Positions 34,723 to 44,080 of a stretch of 64,000 bases of DNA are shown here, piece after piece. The translations under genes and the position numbers were made by a program. Source of the DNA: Ornithinimicrobium sp. F0845 (GTDB lineage: Bacteria > Actinomycetota > Actinomycetes > Actinomycetales > Dermatophilaceae). Under the pieces are notes generated by a model that worked only from the letters and a program-made list of their open reading frames with translations, was not told the origin of the DNA and ran no database searches. The stretch spans positions 1 to 64,000 of the forward strand of contig NZ_JALKAL010000017.1 in NCBI RefSeq assembly GCF_023015765.1. Reading direction: 5' to 3'. Position 1 is the first letter of the stretch. Each line of letters starts with the position of its first letter.

Positions 34723-34777
34723 GCCGCGACGGTGCAGGTCAGCCCGCCGAGCCCGCGACGGTGCCGGTCAGCCCGCT
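34721..34777. repeat. Imperfect tandem repeat of a 28-29 bp unit between convergent genes
   Basis: Unit 1 (34721-34748) and unit 2 (34749-34777) both read GAGCC(C)GCGACGGTGC, then A or C, then GGTCAGCCCGC. The LysR stop codon runs into unit 1 and the TetR stop lies inside unit 2. It is probably a local duplication that extended the TetR 3' end. Confidence 0.6.
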
Positions 34778-35523
34778 GAGTCCACCGCGGTGCCACCCAG
34801 CCGGGGGGCCAGACCGTCCAGCAGCACGCCGAGACCGAACTCGAAGGTCTCCTCCGGGGTGGTGGCGAAGACCTCCTCGTCCAGGGCTGCCATGCGTGGG
34901 AACCGCCCGCTCTGCATGGCTGCGACAAGGACCGGGCCCTGGGCCTGCCAGAACTCCTCGGTGCTGACCCCGGAGCGCTCCTCGGCCAGCTCGGCCCCGT
35001 TGGTGACGCGGGCGAGGCCCGCGACATAGGTCTCGACCATGCTGAACGCCAGGATCTTGTGGGTGTCGCTGGCCGGGGTGTCGGTCAGTCCGCCCAGCAC
35101 CGCCTCCATCCCGGTCACGGCGCGGGGGCCCAGCAGCGGTCGGCTCTGGTCGACGAACGGCAGCCACCGGTGGGTGCGATAGAGCGCCCACACCTCCCGG
35201 CCGTAGCGTTCGAGCGTGGCGCGCCAGTCGACCGGGAACGGCGTGGGGTCATCGTCCCCGAGGACCCGGTCGAGCATCAGGTCGAGCAGCTCCTCCTTGC
35301 CGGGCACGTGACGGTAGAGCGACATCGTGCCCACGCCCAACTCCCCGGCGATCCGCCGCATCGAGACCGCCTCCAGCCCGTCGGCGTCGGCGACGCTGAT
35401 CGCGGCGTCGACAACGGCCTCCAGCGAGAGTCGTCCGGGCTGGCCCCGCGCGGGACCGCCGGTCGGATCCCACAGCAGGGCGAGGCTGCGGTGGACGTCA
35501 CCGCTGCCGCTGGTCTCGGTCAT
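34768..35523 (-). CDS. TetR-family repressor of the divergent ABC exporter
   Basis: A 251-aa protein whose TetR HTH (AVVDAAISVADADGLEAVSM, then GELGVGTMSLYRHV) is at about residues 35-80, followed by a TetR_C-type ligand domain of average length. The start at 35523 has CAGGAGG upstream; a longer in-frame start at 35556 lacks one. It is divergent from the ABC ATPase gene over 96 bp holding an inverted repeat, the usual layout for drug-responsive autoregulation. The ligand is unknown. Confidence 0.85.
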   Translation of the reverse strand: MTETSGSGDVHRSLALLWDPTGGPARGQPGRLSLEAVVDAAISVADADGLEAVSMRRIAGELGVGTMSLYRHVPGKEELLDLMLDRVLGDDDPTPFPVDWRATLERYGREVWALYRTHRWLPFVDQSRPLLGPRAVTGMEAVLGGLTDTPASDTHKILAFSMVETYVAGLARVTNGAELAEERSGVSTEEFWQAQGPVLVAAMQSGRFPRMAALDEEVFATTPEETFEFGLGVLLDGLAPRLGGTAVDSAG

Positions 35524-35579
35524 CGGAAGCCTCCTGAGAAATTCGCTTGCCAGCACGAGTGCGTACGCCGTACTCTTCT

Positions 35580-35596
35580 TGCGTACACTATACGCA
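35580..35596. promoter_or_regulatory. Probable TetR operator
   Basis: TGCGTA-CACTA-TACGCA is a perfect inverted repeat with six-base arms and a five-base spacer between the divergent TetR and ABC genes. A related half-site GTGCGTACG lies about 20 bases to the left. The site overlaps the A+T-rich stretch where the ABC promoter should be, so binding would block transcription. Confidence 0.6.
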
Positions 35597-35619
35597 TCAC
35601 TCTATCCTGGGAGGTTCGG

Positions 35620-36624
35620 ATGGACAACCACCCGCCGGTCGCGCCGCTCGACCCGGCGCTCGCCGTGCACACGGTCGGCCTGGTCAAGCGCTACGGGCAG
35701 GTCATGGCACTGGACGGCTTCGACCTGTCGGTGCGCCGCGGCACGGTGCACGGTCTGCTCGGTCCTAACGGCGCGGGCAAGACCACCGCGGTCCGCGTGC
35801 TGACCACGCTCACCGAGGCCGACGCGGGCGCCGCGCAGATCGCCGGGGCCGACCTGGGCAGCGACCGACTTGAGGTCCGGCGCCGCATCGGCCTGGCCGG
35901 GCAGTATGCCGCGGTCGACGAGGTCCTCACCGGTCGCCAGAACCTCGAGCTGTTCGGGCGCCTGTTCCACCTCGGCCGGCCCAGGGCCCGCACCCGGGCG
36001 ACCGAGCTGCTCGAGCAGTTCGCGCTCACCGACGCCGCCGACAAGGGCGTGGGTGCCTACAGCGGCGGCATGCGGCGGCGCCTCGACCTCGCGGCGAGCA
36101 TGATCCTGGCGCCGCAGGTGATGTTCCTCGATGAGCCGACCACGGGTCTGGACCCGCGCGGTCGCGCCGAGGTGTGGGAGGCGGTGCGCGCCCTGGTCGG
36201 GCAGGGCACCACGGTGCTGCTGACCACGCAGTACCTCGACGAGGCGGACCAGCTGGCCGACCGGATCACCGTGATCGACCAGGGCCGGCAGATCGCCGAC
36301 GGCACACCGGCCGAGCTCAAGCGGGCCGTCGGCGGCGCGCAGATCGAGGTCACGGTCGCAGACCCGGCGCAGCTCGACGCCGCCGAGGCCGCCTGTGCCG
36401 CTGTCTCGACGCTCAGCCCGCTCGTCGACCGCCCACGCCGGCGGGTCGTCGTGCCGGTGGAAGAGCAGTTGGGCTCGCTCGCCGCGGTCGCCGCCCGGCT
36501 CGCCGAGGCCGGCGTCGCGGTGGAGGACGTCGGCCTGCGCAGACCCACCCTGGACGAGGTCTTCCTGCGACTCACCGGACACCGGACCGACGAGGAGCCC
36601 GAGCTGGAGGAGGCAACCCGATGA
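35620..36624 (+). CDS. ABC exporter ATP-binding protein, DrrA-like
   Basis: The 334-aa ATPase has Walker A GPNGAGKT at residues 48-55, signature [10 protein letters not shown] near 145, Walker [13 protein letters not shown], and the C-terminal DrrA-type extension ending in [14 protein letters not shown]. It powers export with the membrane protein that follows. The start at 35620 is chosen because GGGAGG lies just upstream and the frame upstream is antisense to TetR. The two ABC genes overlap by four bases. Confidence 0.9.
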   Translation: MDNHPPVAPLDPALAVHTVGLVKRYGQVMALDGFDLSVRRGTVHGLLGPNGAGKTTAVRVLTTLTEADAGAAQIAGADLGSDRLEVRRRIGLAGQYAAVDEVLTGRQNLELFGRLFHLGRPRARTRATELLEQFALTDAADKGVGAYSGGMRRRLDLAASMILAPQVMFLDEPTTGLDPRGRAEVWEAVRALVGQGTTVLLTTQYLDEADQLADRITVIDQGRQIADGTPAELKRAVGGAQIEVTVADPAQLDAAEAACAAVSTLSPLVDRPRRRVVVPVEEQLGSLAAVAARLAEAGVAVEDVGLRRPTLDEVFLRLTGHRTDEEPELEEATR

Positions 36625-37439
36625 CCACCGACCTGCAACCGCTGCGCCGCTCCACGGCATACTGGGCGGTCGCCGACGCCTGGTCGATGGTGTGGCGACA
36701 GCTGCTCTACTACGTGCGCCAGCCCACCACCATCCTGTGGCAGCTCGGCTTCCCGATCGTCTCGGTGCTGCTCTTCGTCTACGTCTTCGGCTCGGCCATG
36801 GACATCGGCGGTGGCGCCGACTACACCGCCTTCGCGATGCCCGGCATGTTCGCCATGACCATGGCCTTCGGGTTCATGAACACCGCGTATGCCGTGGTGC
36901 TGGACAAGGAGAAGGGCGTCACCGACCGCTTCCGCTCCATGCCGATGGCCCCCTCGGCCGTGGTCAGCGGGCGCGGCTTCGGCGATCTGCTGGGCGCCGC
37001 CCTGGACCTGCTGGTCATCGCCGCGATCGCGCTGGTCATCGGCTGGCGCTCGCAGGGCAGCCTGTGGGAGACGCTGTATGCCTTCGGCCTGCTGCTCCTG
37101 CTGCGCTTCGCGCTGATCTGGATCGGGATCTACCTCGGGCTGGGGGTGAAGAACACCGAGACCGCGGGCAACCTGTTCGCCGTCGCCTTCCCCTTCGCGA
37201 TGATCTCCAGCGTGTTCACCCCGCCCTCGATGATGCCCGGGTGGCTCGGCTTCCTCGCGACGTGGAACCCGGTGTCGGCGACGGCCACCGCGATCCGGGA
37301 GCTGTTCGGCAACCCGGTCGCCGTCGGGTCGAGCTGGCCGGAGCAGAACGCCCAGCTGCTGGCCGTGCTGTGGCCGGTGCTGATCACTGCCGTCTTCCTG
37401 CCGCTGGCGGTGCGGCGCTACCAGCGGTTGTCCCGCTGA
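36621..37439 (+). CDS. ABC-2 type exporter permease, DrrB-like
   Basis: A 272-aa membrane protein with about six hydrophobic segments (for example [14 protein letters not shown] and [19 protein letters not shown]) and the conserved ABC-2 stretch [20 protein letters not shown]. The start overlaps the ATPase stop by four bases. Together they should form an exporter for a hydrophobic toxin or antibiotic under TetR control; the substrate is not predictable. Confidence 0.88.
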   Translation: MTTDLQPLRRSTAYWAVADAWSMVWRQLLYYVRQPTTILWQLGFPIVSVLLFVYVFGSAMDIGGGADYTAFAMPGMFAMTMAFGFMNTAYAVVLDKEKGVTDRFRSMPMAPSAVVSGRGFGDLLGAALDLLVIAAIALVIGWRSQGSLWETLYAFGLLLLLRFALIWIGIYLGLGVKNTETAGNLFAVAFPFAMISSVFTPPSMMPGWLGFLATWNPVSATATAIRELFGNPVAVGSSWPEQNAQLLAVLWPVLITAVFLPLAVRRYQRLSR

Positions 37440-37484
37440 GGTGCGGTGGCGCGGCACGGTGACCGCACGCCATACCCTTGTCCC

Positions 37485-38294
37485 ATGACCGACCCCGCCG
37501 CAGGACCCCGCCACGACGGACGCCAGCCCGACCAGCTCCGCGAGATCCGCATCACTCGCGACTGGCTGGACCACGCCGAGGGCAGCGTGCTCATCGAGTT
37601 CGGGCGGACGCGGGTGCTGTGCGTCGCCTCGTTCTCCGAGGGGGTGCCGCGCTGGCGCAAGGGCAGCGGGCTGGGGTGGGCGACGGCGGAGTACGCCATG
37701 CTCCCGCGCGCCACGCACACCCGCAGCGACCGCGAGTCGGTCAAGGGTCGGATCGGTGGCCGCACCCACGAGATCTCCCGGCTGATCGGCCGGAGCCTGC
37801 GCGCGGTGCTGGACCTCTCCGAGCTGGGGGAGAACACCATCCAGCTGGACTGCGACGTGCTGCAGGCCGACGGTGGCACCCGGACCGCGGCGATCACCGG
37901 GGCGTATGTCGCGCTGGTCGACGCCGTCGAGAGGGGCCGCTCGCTCGGGCTGATCAAGGAGGGCGCCGAGCCGATCACCGGCGCGGTGGCCGCCGTGAGC
38001 GTGGGCGTGGTCAACGGTGAGCCGGTGCTGGACCTGGACTACATCGAGGACTCCACGGCCGACACCGACATGAACGTCGTGATGACCGGCGACGGCCGGT
38101 TCATCGAGGTGCAGGGCACCGCCGAGGGCGTGCCCTTCGACCGCGAGCTGCTCGACGCGCTGCTCGACCAGGCCGCCGAGGGGTGCGGCGAGCTGATCGC
38201 CCGCCAGGCCGCGGCCCTTGGCGGCGACGACATGGGCGGCTCCGACGCGCGCGAGGCCGGCATCGACGAGGACCAAGGCCCGCCCACCCGGTGA
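37485..38294 (+). CDS. rph: Ribonuclease PH
   Basis: The 269-aa protein has the RNase PH core: [41 protein letters not shown] (shown here in part by position 85-108), [19 protein letters not shown] and [15 protein letters not shown]. It trims the 3' ends of tRNA precursors by phosphorolysis. TACCCT ends exactly six bases before the ATG at 37485, with no ribosome site, so the message is probably leaderless. It is followed by rdgB, a common actinobacterial pairing. Confidence 0.93.
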   Translation: MTDPAAGPRHDGRQPDQLREIRITRDWLDHAEGSVLIEFGRTRVLCVASFSEGVPRWRKGSGLGWATAEYAMLPRATHTRSDRESVKGRIGGRTHEISRLIGRSLRAVLDLSELGENTIQLDCDVLQADGGTRTAAITGAYVALVDAVERGRSLGLIKEGAEPITGAVAAVSVGVVNGEPVLDLDYIEDSTADTDMNVVMTGDGRFIEVQGTAEGVPFDRELLDALLDQAAEGCGELIARQAAALGGDDMGGSDAREAGIDEDQGPPTR

Positions 38295-38365
38295 CGGGAC
38301 GCCGCGTGGCGCCCGCGGAGGTGACGGGCGCACCGGGCGGTGACCGATCGACATACTCTGGCTCA

Positions 38366-39004
38366 ATGACTGAGGGATCCCGCCAGCCGACCGACAACCG
38401 CATCGTCCTCGCCACCCGCAACGCGCACAAGGTCGCCGAGCTGCGGGACATCCTGGCCGACGTGCTGCACCGGACCGGTCTGACGCTGGTCGGGGTGACC
38501 GACTTCCCGGACGTCCAGGACGTGGTCGAGACGGGCGTGACCTTCGCCGCCAACGCCACCCTCAAGGCGGAGGCGGTCGCCGCCCTAACCGGCCTGCCCG
38601 CGCTGGGCGACGACTCCGGCCTGGCCGTCGACGTGCTCGGTGGCTGCCCCGGGGTCTTCTCCGCGCGCTGGTCCGGTGTCACCGGCGAGGACAAGGACCG
38701 CGCCAACAACGAGCTGCTCCTCTCGCAGCTGTCCGACGTGCCCGACGAGCACCGGGCCGCCGGGTTCGTCTGCGCGGCGGCCCTGGCGGTGCCGGGCCGG
38801 GAGACGATCGTGCGCGAGGGCCAGGTCCGCGGCGAGCTCGGGCGCGCGCCCCGCGGCACCAACGGTTTCGGCTACGACCCGCTGCTCGTGCTGCCCGACG
38901 GGCGCACGCTCGCTGAGTACTCCGCCGAGGAGAAGCACGCGATCAGCCACCGCGGCTGGGCGTTCCGAGCGCTCGCCGAGGACATCGCACGCGTCCTGGG
39001 CTGA
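38366..39004 (+). CDS. rdgB: Non-canonical purine NTP pyrophosphatase (XTP/dITP diphosphatase)
   Basis: The 212-aa protein has the family hallmarks: LATRNAHKVAEL at the N-terminus, LGDDSGLAVDVLGG, TNGFGYDPL and SHRGWAF. It removes ITP, dITP and XTP from the nucleotide pool. TACTCT sits exactly six bases before the ATG, suggesting a leaderless message; the frame is open upstream, but that part is shadow of rph. It ends eight bases from the convergent vWA gene. Confidence 0.93.
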   Translation: MTEGSRQPTDNRIVLATRNAHKVAELRDILADVLHRTGLTLVGVTDFPDVQDVVETGVTFAANATLKAEAVAALTGLPALGDDSGLAVDVLGGCPGVFSARWSGVTGEDKDRANNELLLSQLSDVPDEHRAAGFVCAAALAVPGRETIVREGQVRGELGRAPRGTNGFGYDPLLVLPDGRTLAEYSAEEKHAISHRGWAFRALAEDIARVLG

Positions 39005-39012
39005 CTCCCGCC

Positions 39013-39675
39013 TCAGCTCTCAGCGGCCTTGCGCCTCTGAGCAGCCGTGTAGGCCGAGCCGAGCCGGGCGGACTCGACGTCCTCACCCCGCGCGACCGCA
39101 CCCCGCATCGAGGTCAGCGAGGCGGAGTAGGCCGCCATCGCCGAGCCCGCGGCGGCGGGTGCGTAGGTCAGCGACGCGTCGGCGCGCACGCCGAGACCTG
39201 CGCCGACCTCGATCGCGTCCTGGTTGGCCCCGAGATAGTGGAAGACCCAGCTGTAGGTCTGCTCCTGCGTCTCGATCAGCGCCTTGATGCCGGCGTGCGT
39301 CCACTCCTGGGAGCTGTTCTCGTTGCCGTCGGTCATGATCCCGACGATGACCAGGCCCGGGCGCTGCTCCTCGGGCATGGCAGCCAGGAACTCTCCGGTC
39401 TCGGTGACCAGCCGCCCGATCGAGTCCAGCAGGGCGGTCATCCCGCGGGGGTGCAGCGCCAGCGGCTCGACCTCGGCCACGTCCTTGCCGGTGTAGCGCA
39501 CGACATAGTCTCCAGGCCCCGAGAAGTCCGCGAGGGTGACGGTGCAGCGCCCCGGCTGGGTGCGCTGGTCGGCGATGAAGGCGTCGAAGCCGCCCTCGAC
39601 GTCGCTCTTGATCGAGGCCATCGATCCCGAGGCATCAAGCAGGAACGCCATGTGGGTGTAGTTCGGGTCAGTCAC
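39013..39675 (-). CDS. von Willebrand factor A domain protein
   Basis: A 220-aa protein built almost entirely of one vWA domain. The MIDAS metal site DASGSM is at about residues 14-19 and a TDGNEN turn follows the later strand. It resembles TerY-like stand-alone vWA proteins. The GTG start overlaps the HTH gene's stop as GTGACTGA, so the two are co-translated. The target is unknown; there is no signal peptide, so it is cytoplasmic. Confidence 0.8.
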   Translation of the reverse strand: MTDPNYTHMAFLLDASGSMASIKSDVEGGFDAFIADQRTQPGRCTVTLADFSGPGDYVVRYTGKDVAEVEPLALHPRGMTALLDSIGRLVTETGEFLAAMPEEQRPGLVIVGIMTDGNENSSQEWTHAGIKALIETQEQTYSWVFHYLGANQDAIEVGAGLGVRADASLTYAPAAAGSAMAAYSASLTSMRGAVARGEDVESARLGSAYTAAQRRKAAES

Positions 39676-40033
39676 GGTGGTTCCCCTTGCTGTTGCGTCG
39701 GACGAACCTCATCGGTGCGCCCTCTTGGTGGTCGGCCCGCGCGAGCGCGATCCCCTGGGCGTCGACCCGGCCGTCTCGGGAGTATGCCGAGAGCGCGGCT
39801 GATCGTGCCAGGCGCGGCGAGACGCTGTTGGGGGCGATGCCCGCGAGCGCGGCGACCTGGCGCAGCGACGCGCCCTCGCGCGTCACGGCCTGGGCCATCG
39901 CCTCGTCGAGCGCGGTCTGGACGGCGTCCCGTGCCCGGGTCAGCGAGGTCACGGCAGCGGTGGAGGAGGTCAGGTCGGCCTCGGCCAGCGCGGTGACGGC
40001 CTCGTCGTAGCGGTGGGTGAGCTCGTCGTTCAT
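39668..40033 (-). CDS. Small helix-turn-helix protein paired with the vWA protein
   Basis: A 121-aa protein: the N-terminal half is helical (DEAVTALAEADL, then a Thr/Ala-rich helix), the middle QAVTREGASLRQVAALAGIA looks like an HTH, and the C-terminus is basic (MRFVRRNSKG). The ATG at 40033 is chosen because the longer frame upstream crosses the operator-like repeats. It probably binds the TGCGCAA repeats just upstream and controls its own operon and perhaps the divergent oxidoreductase. Confidence 0.65.
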   Translation of the reverse strand: MNDELTHRYDEAVTALAEADLTSSTAAVTSLTRARDAVQTALDEAMAQAVTREGASLRQVAALAGIAPNSVSPRLARSAALSAYSRDGRVDAQGIALARADHQEGAPMRFVRRNSKGNHRD

Positions 40034-40045
40034 GCCACCAGGATA

Positions 40046-40079
40046 TGCGCAACAACTGCGCATGTGCAAAAGTTGCGCA
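40046..40079. promoter_or_regulatory. Cluster of TGCGCAA operator-like repeats
   Basis: TGCGCAAC (40046-40053) and its exact inverse GTTGCGCA (40072-40079) flank two more related copies, TGCGCA (40057-40062) and TGTGCAAA (40064-40071). The block lies 13 bases upstream of the HTH gene and before the divergent oxidoreductase pseudogene, as expected for an autoregulatory operator. Confidence 0.6.
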
Positions 40080-40145
40080 CTCTTTGCCTTCTCAAGGGCG
40101 TCCCGGTTGCGCCACCATGAAGGCCTCACGAAGGAGCCAACCGGC

Positions 40146-41099
40146 ATGAGAGCTGCTGTGTACGACCAGTACGGCCCGCCGTCCGTGCTGCGCCTCGAGG
40201 AGGTCGCCGAGCCGGAGCCCGGCCGTGGCCAGGTGGTCGTCGATGTGGCCGCGACCTCCGTCAACCTCTCCGACTGGGAGTGCCTGCTGGGCCGGCCGGC
40301 ATAAGCCCGGATCGGCGGTCTGCGCACACCCGCGCGGCGGACGCTCGGCTCAGACATCGCGGGACGCGTCGCGGCAATCGGCACGGACGTCACCGAGTTC
40401 GCGGTCGGCGACGAGGTCTACGGCGACAACCTCCGGCTCAAGGGCGGTTTTGCTGAGTATGCCGTGGCCCCGGCCTCGGCCCTGGCCCGCAAGCCCGCGG
40501 AGCTCACCTTCGTCGAGGCCTCGACGATCCCCCAGGCGGGAGCGATCGCCACGCAGGGCACGGAGCGAATGGAGGCCGGGCAGCGGGTCCTCATCAACGG
40601 CGCGGGCGGCGGCAGCGGGTCGTTCGCCATCCAGCTGGCCAAGCAGGCCGGCGCGCACGTGACCGGTGTCGACAACGCCGGCAAGCTCGACTTCATGCGC
40701 ACGGTCGGCGCGGACGAGGTGATCGACTACGAGCGTCAGGACTTCACCCGCCTCCCACCGTTCGATCACGTGCTGGACCTCGTGGCCCACCGTTCGGTGC
40801 GGGCCTACCGGCGGGCGCTGTCGCCAGGTGGTCGCTAGCGCTGCGTGGGCGGCTCCGTGCCGACGATGCTGCGGGTCCTCACCGCCGGAACGGTCCTCGG
40901 CGGCCTGACCGGGCGCAGCATCGGCGTCCTCGGTGTGAAGCTGGGGCCTGACCACTTCGAGCCGATCGCCCGGCGGTGCGTCGCCGGAGAGGTGCAGATC
41001 CACGTCGACCGCACCTTCGACCTCGACGACGTCGCGCAGGCGCTGGCCCACGTCGGTGAGGGTCGCACGCTCGGCAAGGTCGTCGTGGTCCCTCGCTGA
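40146..41099 (+). pseudogene. Zinc-independent MDR alcohol dehydrogenase/quinone oxidoreductase with two in-frame stops
   Basis: The full 317-codon frame reads as an NAD(P)-dependent medium-chain oxidoreductase: MRAAVYDQYGPPSVL at the start, the Rossmann loop NGAGGGSGSFAIQLAKQAGA, and TLGKVVVVPR at the end. It is interrupted by TAA at 40302-40304 and TAG at 40836-40838, with no frameshift anywhere. The first falls in a GRPA-x-ARIGG context and the second in GGR-x-RCVGG; in relatives both are normally Tyr, so each is one base from TAC. The start has GGAG upstream. It is either a young pseudogene or read-through is needed for function. Confidence 0.8.
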
Positions 41100-41216
41100 G
41101 GCCGGACCGTCCGCCTGACGCGTGCTCGGAGCGGCTTCTGCACCCGCCGCCCGGCCTCGTAGACTCGCGAGCGGGCACGCTCGCCCAGCACACGGCATAC
41201 TCCCGAAAGGCTCCCC

Positions 41217-42287
41217 ATGGCTCACCAGTGGCGCGGCGTCATCGCCGAGTATGCCGACCGCTTGCCGGCCTCGATCACCGGCACCGTGGTCACGCTGCGG
41301 GAGGGCGGCACCCCGCTGATCCCGGCCGAGCACCTGTCCGAGCTGGTGGGGGCGCAGGTGCACCTGAAGTACGAGGGGCTCAACCCCACCGGCTCTTTCA
41401 AGGACCGTGGGATGACCGCCGCGATCTCCGAGGCCGCCGGGCGCGGCGCGAAGGCGGTGATCTGCGCGAGCACCGGCAACACGAGCGCGTCGGCCGCGGC
41501 CTACGCCACCAAGGCCGGGATGACCTGCGGCGTGCTGGTCCCTGAGGGCAAGATCGCGATGGGCAAGCTCTCCCAGGCGATCGCGCACGGCGCCACGTTG
41601 CTGCAGGTGGACGGCAACTTCGACGACTGCCTGACGTTGGCGCGCAAGTTGGCCGAGGCCTACCCGGTCGAGCTGGTCAACTCGGTCAACCCGGCGCGCA
41701 TCGAGGGGCAGAAGACCGCCGCCTTCGAGGTCGTCGACGCCCTCGGTGACGCTCCCGACATCCACTGCCTGCCGGTCGGCAACGCGGGCAACATCACGGC
41801 CTACTGGAAGGGCTACCGCGAGTATGTCGACGGGCCGGCCACCCACCGCCCGGCCATGTGGGGCTTCCAGGCCGCCGGCGCCGCGCCGATCGTGCTCGGC
41901 CACCCGGTCGACGAGCCGGAGACCATCGCGACCGCGATCCGCATCGGCAACCCGGCCTCGTGGCAGCAGGCCGAGGCCGCGCGCGACGAGTCCGGCGGCA
42001 TCATCGACAAGGTCAGCGACGAGGAGATCCTCGCCGCGCACCGGCTGCTGTCCTCCCGCGAGGGCGTCTTCGTCGAGCCGGCCTCGGCCGCCTCGGTGGC
42101 GGGCCTGCTGAAGATGGCCGGCGGCGGCCTGGTCCCGGCCGGGGCCACCGTCGTCTGCACGGTCACCGGCCACGGGCTCAAGGACCCGCAGTGGGCGCTG
42201 AAGAGCCTGGACGGCGCCGAGGTCGAGCCGACCCGCGTGCCGGTGGACGCGGTCACGGCTGCGCGCGCGCTGGGGCTCGACGACTGA
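41217..42287 (+). CDS. thrC: Threonine synthase
   Basis: The 356-aa PLP enzyme has the Schiff-base lysine in [10 protein letters not shown] (Lys62), [13 protein letters not shown] and the phosphate-binding GNAGN loop. It converts O-phosphohomoserine to threonine. A GAAAGG site lies before the ATG. Its stop overlaps the thrB start by one base, so the two threonine enzymes are coupled. Homoserine dehydrogenase, often upstream in actinobacteria, is not in the window: a pseudogene sits there instead. Confidence 0.95.
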   Translation: MAHQWRGVIAEYADRLPASITGTVVTLREGGTPLIPAEHLSELVGAQVHLKYEGLNPTGSFKDRGMTAAISEAAGRGAKAVICASTGNTSASAAAYATKAGMTCGVLVPEGKIAMGKLSQAIAHGATLLQVDGNFDDCLTLARKLAEAYPVELVNSVNPARIEGQKTAAFEVVDALGDAPDIHCLPVGNAGNITAYWKGYREYVDGPATHRPAMWGFQAAGAAPIVLGHPVDEPETIATAIRIGNPASWQQAEAARDESGGIIDKVSDEEILAAHRLLSSREGVFVEPASAASVAGLLKMAGGGLVPAGATVVCTVTGHGLKDPQWALKSLDGAEVEPTRVPVDAVTAARALGLDD

Positions 42288-43231
42288 TGCTGGCTGCGGG
42301 GGACCGGGTCGCGGTCAGCGTCCCGGCGAGCTCGGCCAACCTCGGGCCGGGGTTCGACGCGGTGGGCCTGGGGCTCGGCCTGCGCGAGGAGTATGCCGTG
42401 CACGTCACCTCCGCCCCTGGTCTCGTCGTGACCCTGGCCGGCGAGGGGGCCGAGGAGCTGGCCACCGACGAGACGCACCTGGTCGCCCGGGCCCTGCGCA
42501 CCGCCCTGGAGGTCTGTGGTGTCGACTGGCTCGACGGGCTGCGGGAGCGCGGGCTGGGCCTGGAGCTGGAGTGCCGCAACGCGATCCCGATGTCCGCCGG
42601 ACTCGGCTCCTCCGCGGCGGCACTAGTCGGTGGGCTGGCGTTGGGATTTGCGCTCGTGCGGGGCGGCTCGCTGACGGATGACGACCTGACGCTGGTCAAC
42701 ACCCACGCCGGCATCGCCGAGGGGCACCCGGACAACTCCTCGGCCTCGGTCTACGGCGGGATGACGGTGTCCTGGATGCCGTCGCCGACGACGGTCCGCA
42801 CCGCGCACCTCACCGTGCACGAGGGCATCGAGCCGCTGGTGCTGCTGCCCGCCTCGACGCGGCTGTCGACGAGCACCGCCCGGGGTGTCCTGCCGCCGGT
42901 GGTGTCGCGCTCCGACGCCATCGAGCAGGCCGCGAAGGCCGCGCTGCTGACCCACGCCATGACGACCGACCCGACCCTCCTGTTGGACGCGACCCAGGAC
43001 CGGCTGCACCAGGAGCAGCGGCGCGGGGTCTACCCGGAGTCGATGGGCGTGGTCGACGAGCTGCGCTCGCTGGGTCACGCCGCGGTGATCTCCGGCGCCG
43101 GTCCGGCCGTGCTCGTGCTGGCGCGTCGTGCCGTGGCTGACGCCGTCGTCGCCGAGGTGCGGTCGTGGGGGAGGACCTGGCGGGTGTTGCGACCGGGCGT
43201 CGCGGCGGAGGGTGTGCGCGTCGAGGGCTGA
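42287..43231 (+). CDS. thrB: Homoserine kinase
   Basis: A 314-aa GHMP-family kinase: N-terminal VPASSANLGPGFDAVGLGL, ATP loop PMSAGLGSSAA at residues 101-111, and the C-terminal SGAGPAVLVL motif. It phosphorylates homoserine, giving the substrate of ThrC. The ATG shares a base with the thrC TGA. Confidence 0.95.
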   Translation: MLAAGDRVAVSVPASSANLGPGFDAVGLGLGLREEYAVHVTSAPGLVVTLAGEGAEELATDETHLVARALRTALEVCGVDWLDGLRERGLGLELECRNAIPMSAGLGSSAAALVGGLALGFALVRGGSLTDDDLTLVNTHAGIAEGHPDNSSASVYGGMTVSWMPSPTTVRTAHLTVHEGIEPLVLLPASTRLSTSTARGVLPPVVSRSDAIEQAAKAALLTHAMTTDPTLLLDATQDRLHQEQRRGVYPESMGVVDELRSLGHAAVISGAGPAVLVLARRAVADAVVAEVRSWGRTWRVLRPGVAAEGVRVEG

Positions 43232-43329
43232 CCGCCGCAATCTGGCGGGTCAATCGTGTGCGCTGGAGCGACCTCAACTTCCCCACGAGGCGAGCGGCAG
43301 CCCCCACGCGTGCGGCGGTCACCCGACCT

Positions 43330-43365
43330 ATACAGATAGCCTGCGAAACGACATACTATCTGTAT
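43330..43365. promoter_or_regulatory. Perfect inverted-repeat operator of the HTH/nucleotidyltransferase pair
   Basis: ATACAGATAG (43330-43339) and CTATCTGTAT (43356-43365) are exact inverse copies 16 bases apart. The right arm covers the annotated ATG at 43364 and overlaps a CATACT -10 box (43352-43357). A repressor bound here would block both RNA polymerase and translation initiation, which fits autoregulation by the HTH protein. Confidence 0.7.
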
Positions 43366-44080
43366 GAGTTCGGCACTGGGAGACGTGATGACGGTCGGAG
43401 CGGCCGCCGAGATGCTCGGCGTCACCACCGCGCACGTGCAGCACTTGGGACGGCTCGGCCAGGTGAACTACGTGGCCAGGGGACTTTTGGACGGCACGTC
43501 CGTGCGGGACTACCACGCTGTGCGACAGGGAAGGCGCGCACGTGGGTGGTCCTCGCGCACCGCCTGGGCGGCCATCGATCTGCTGTCCGGGGGAAGTCCG
43601 GAGTGGCTCGGCCAGGCGCAGCTCTCCAGGCTCAGGTCGCGACTGCGCACGATGGACGCCGAGGGGCTCGTCGCCGCGAGCCGCGACCGGGCCAGGCGGT
43701 GCCGCTATGCCGGCCACGAGTCGGCGCTCGGGCGGATCCGGGCGGGTGGGCGCGCGGTGGAGATCCAGTCCGTGCCGGGATTTGCCGGGCGGATGAGCAC
43801 CTCGCCGCTCGAGTGCTACGTCGACGACGCACTCATCGAGGAGCTCGTCAGCAGGTTCCGATTGGAGCCGGATGTGCGCGGCAACGTCGTGCTGCACGCT
43901 GTGCGCTCGGACGCTGATGGTCTCGGTGCGCGCGGTGTCTCCATAGATCTCGTCCGCAGCCTGATGGACGGCGAGATCCTCCCCGCCCTTGACGCGGCCA
44001 CGAGCGAGGATCCCCGCGAGCGTGGCCTCGCCCTCGAGGTGCTCGCCGAGAACCTCAGGTGGTTCGTCGATCATGGCTGA
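43364..44080 (+). CDS. HTH protein, probable AbiEi-like antitoxin
   Basis: A 238-aa protein whose first 60 residues form an excisionase/MerR-like HTH (GAAAEMLGVTTAHVQHLGRL). The remainder is helical, with a winged segment around RLRTMDAEGLVAASRDRARR. The ATG at 43364 lies inside the operator; a second ATG at 43388 with GGGAG five bases before it would give a leadered start and may be the real one. Its stop overlaps the next gene by eight bases (ATGGCTGA). The pairing with a nucleotidyltransferase-like partner is that of type IV AbiE systems, where this member represses the operon and neutralises the toxin. Confidence 0.6.
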   Translation: MSSALGDVMTVGAAAEMLGVTTAHVQHLGRLGQVNYVARGLLDGTSVRDYHAVRQGRRARGWSSRTAWAAIDLLSGGSPEWLGQAQLSRLRSRLRTMDAEGLVAASRDRARRCRYAGHESALGRIRAGGRAVEIQSVPGFAGRMSTSPLECYVDDALIEELVSRFRLEPDVRGNVVLHAVRSDADGLGARGVSIDLVRSLMDGEILPALDAATSEDPRERGLALEVLAENLRWFVDHG

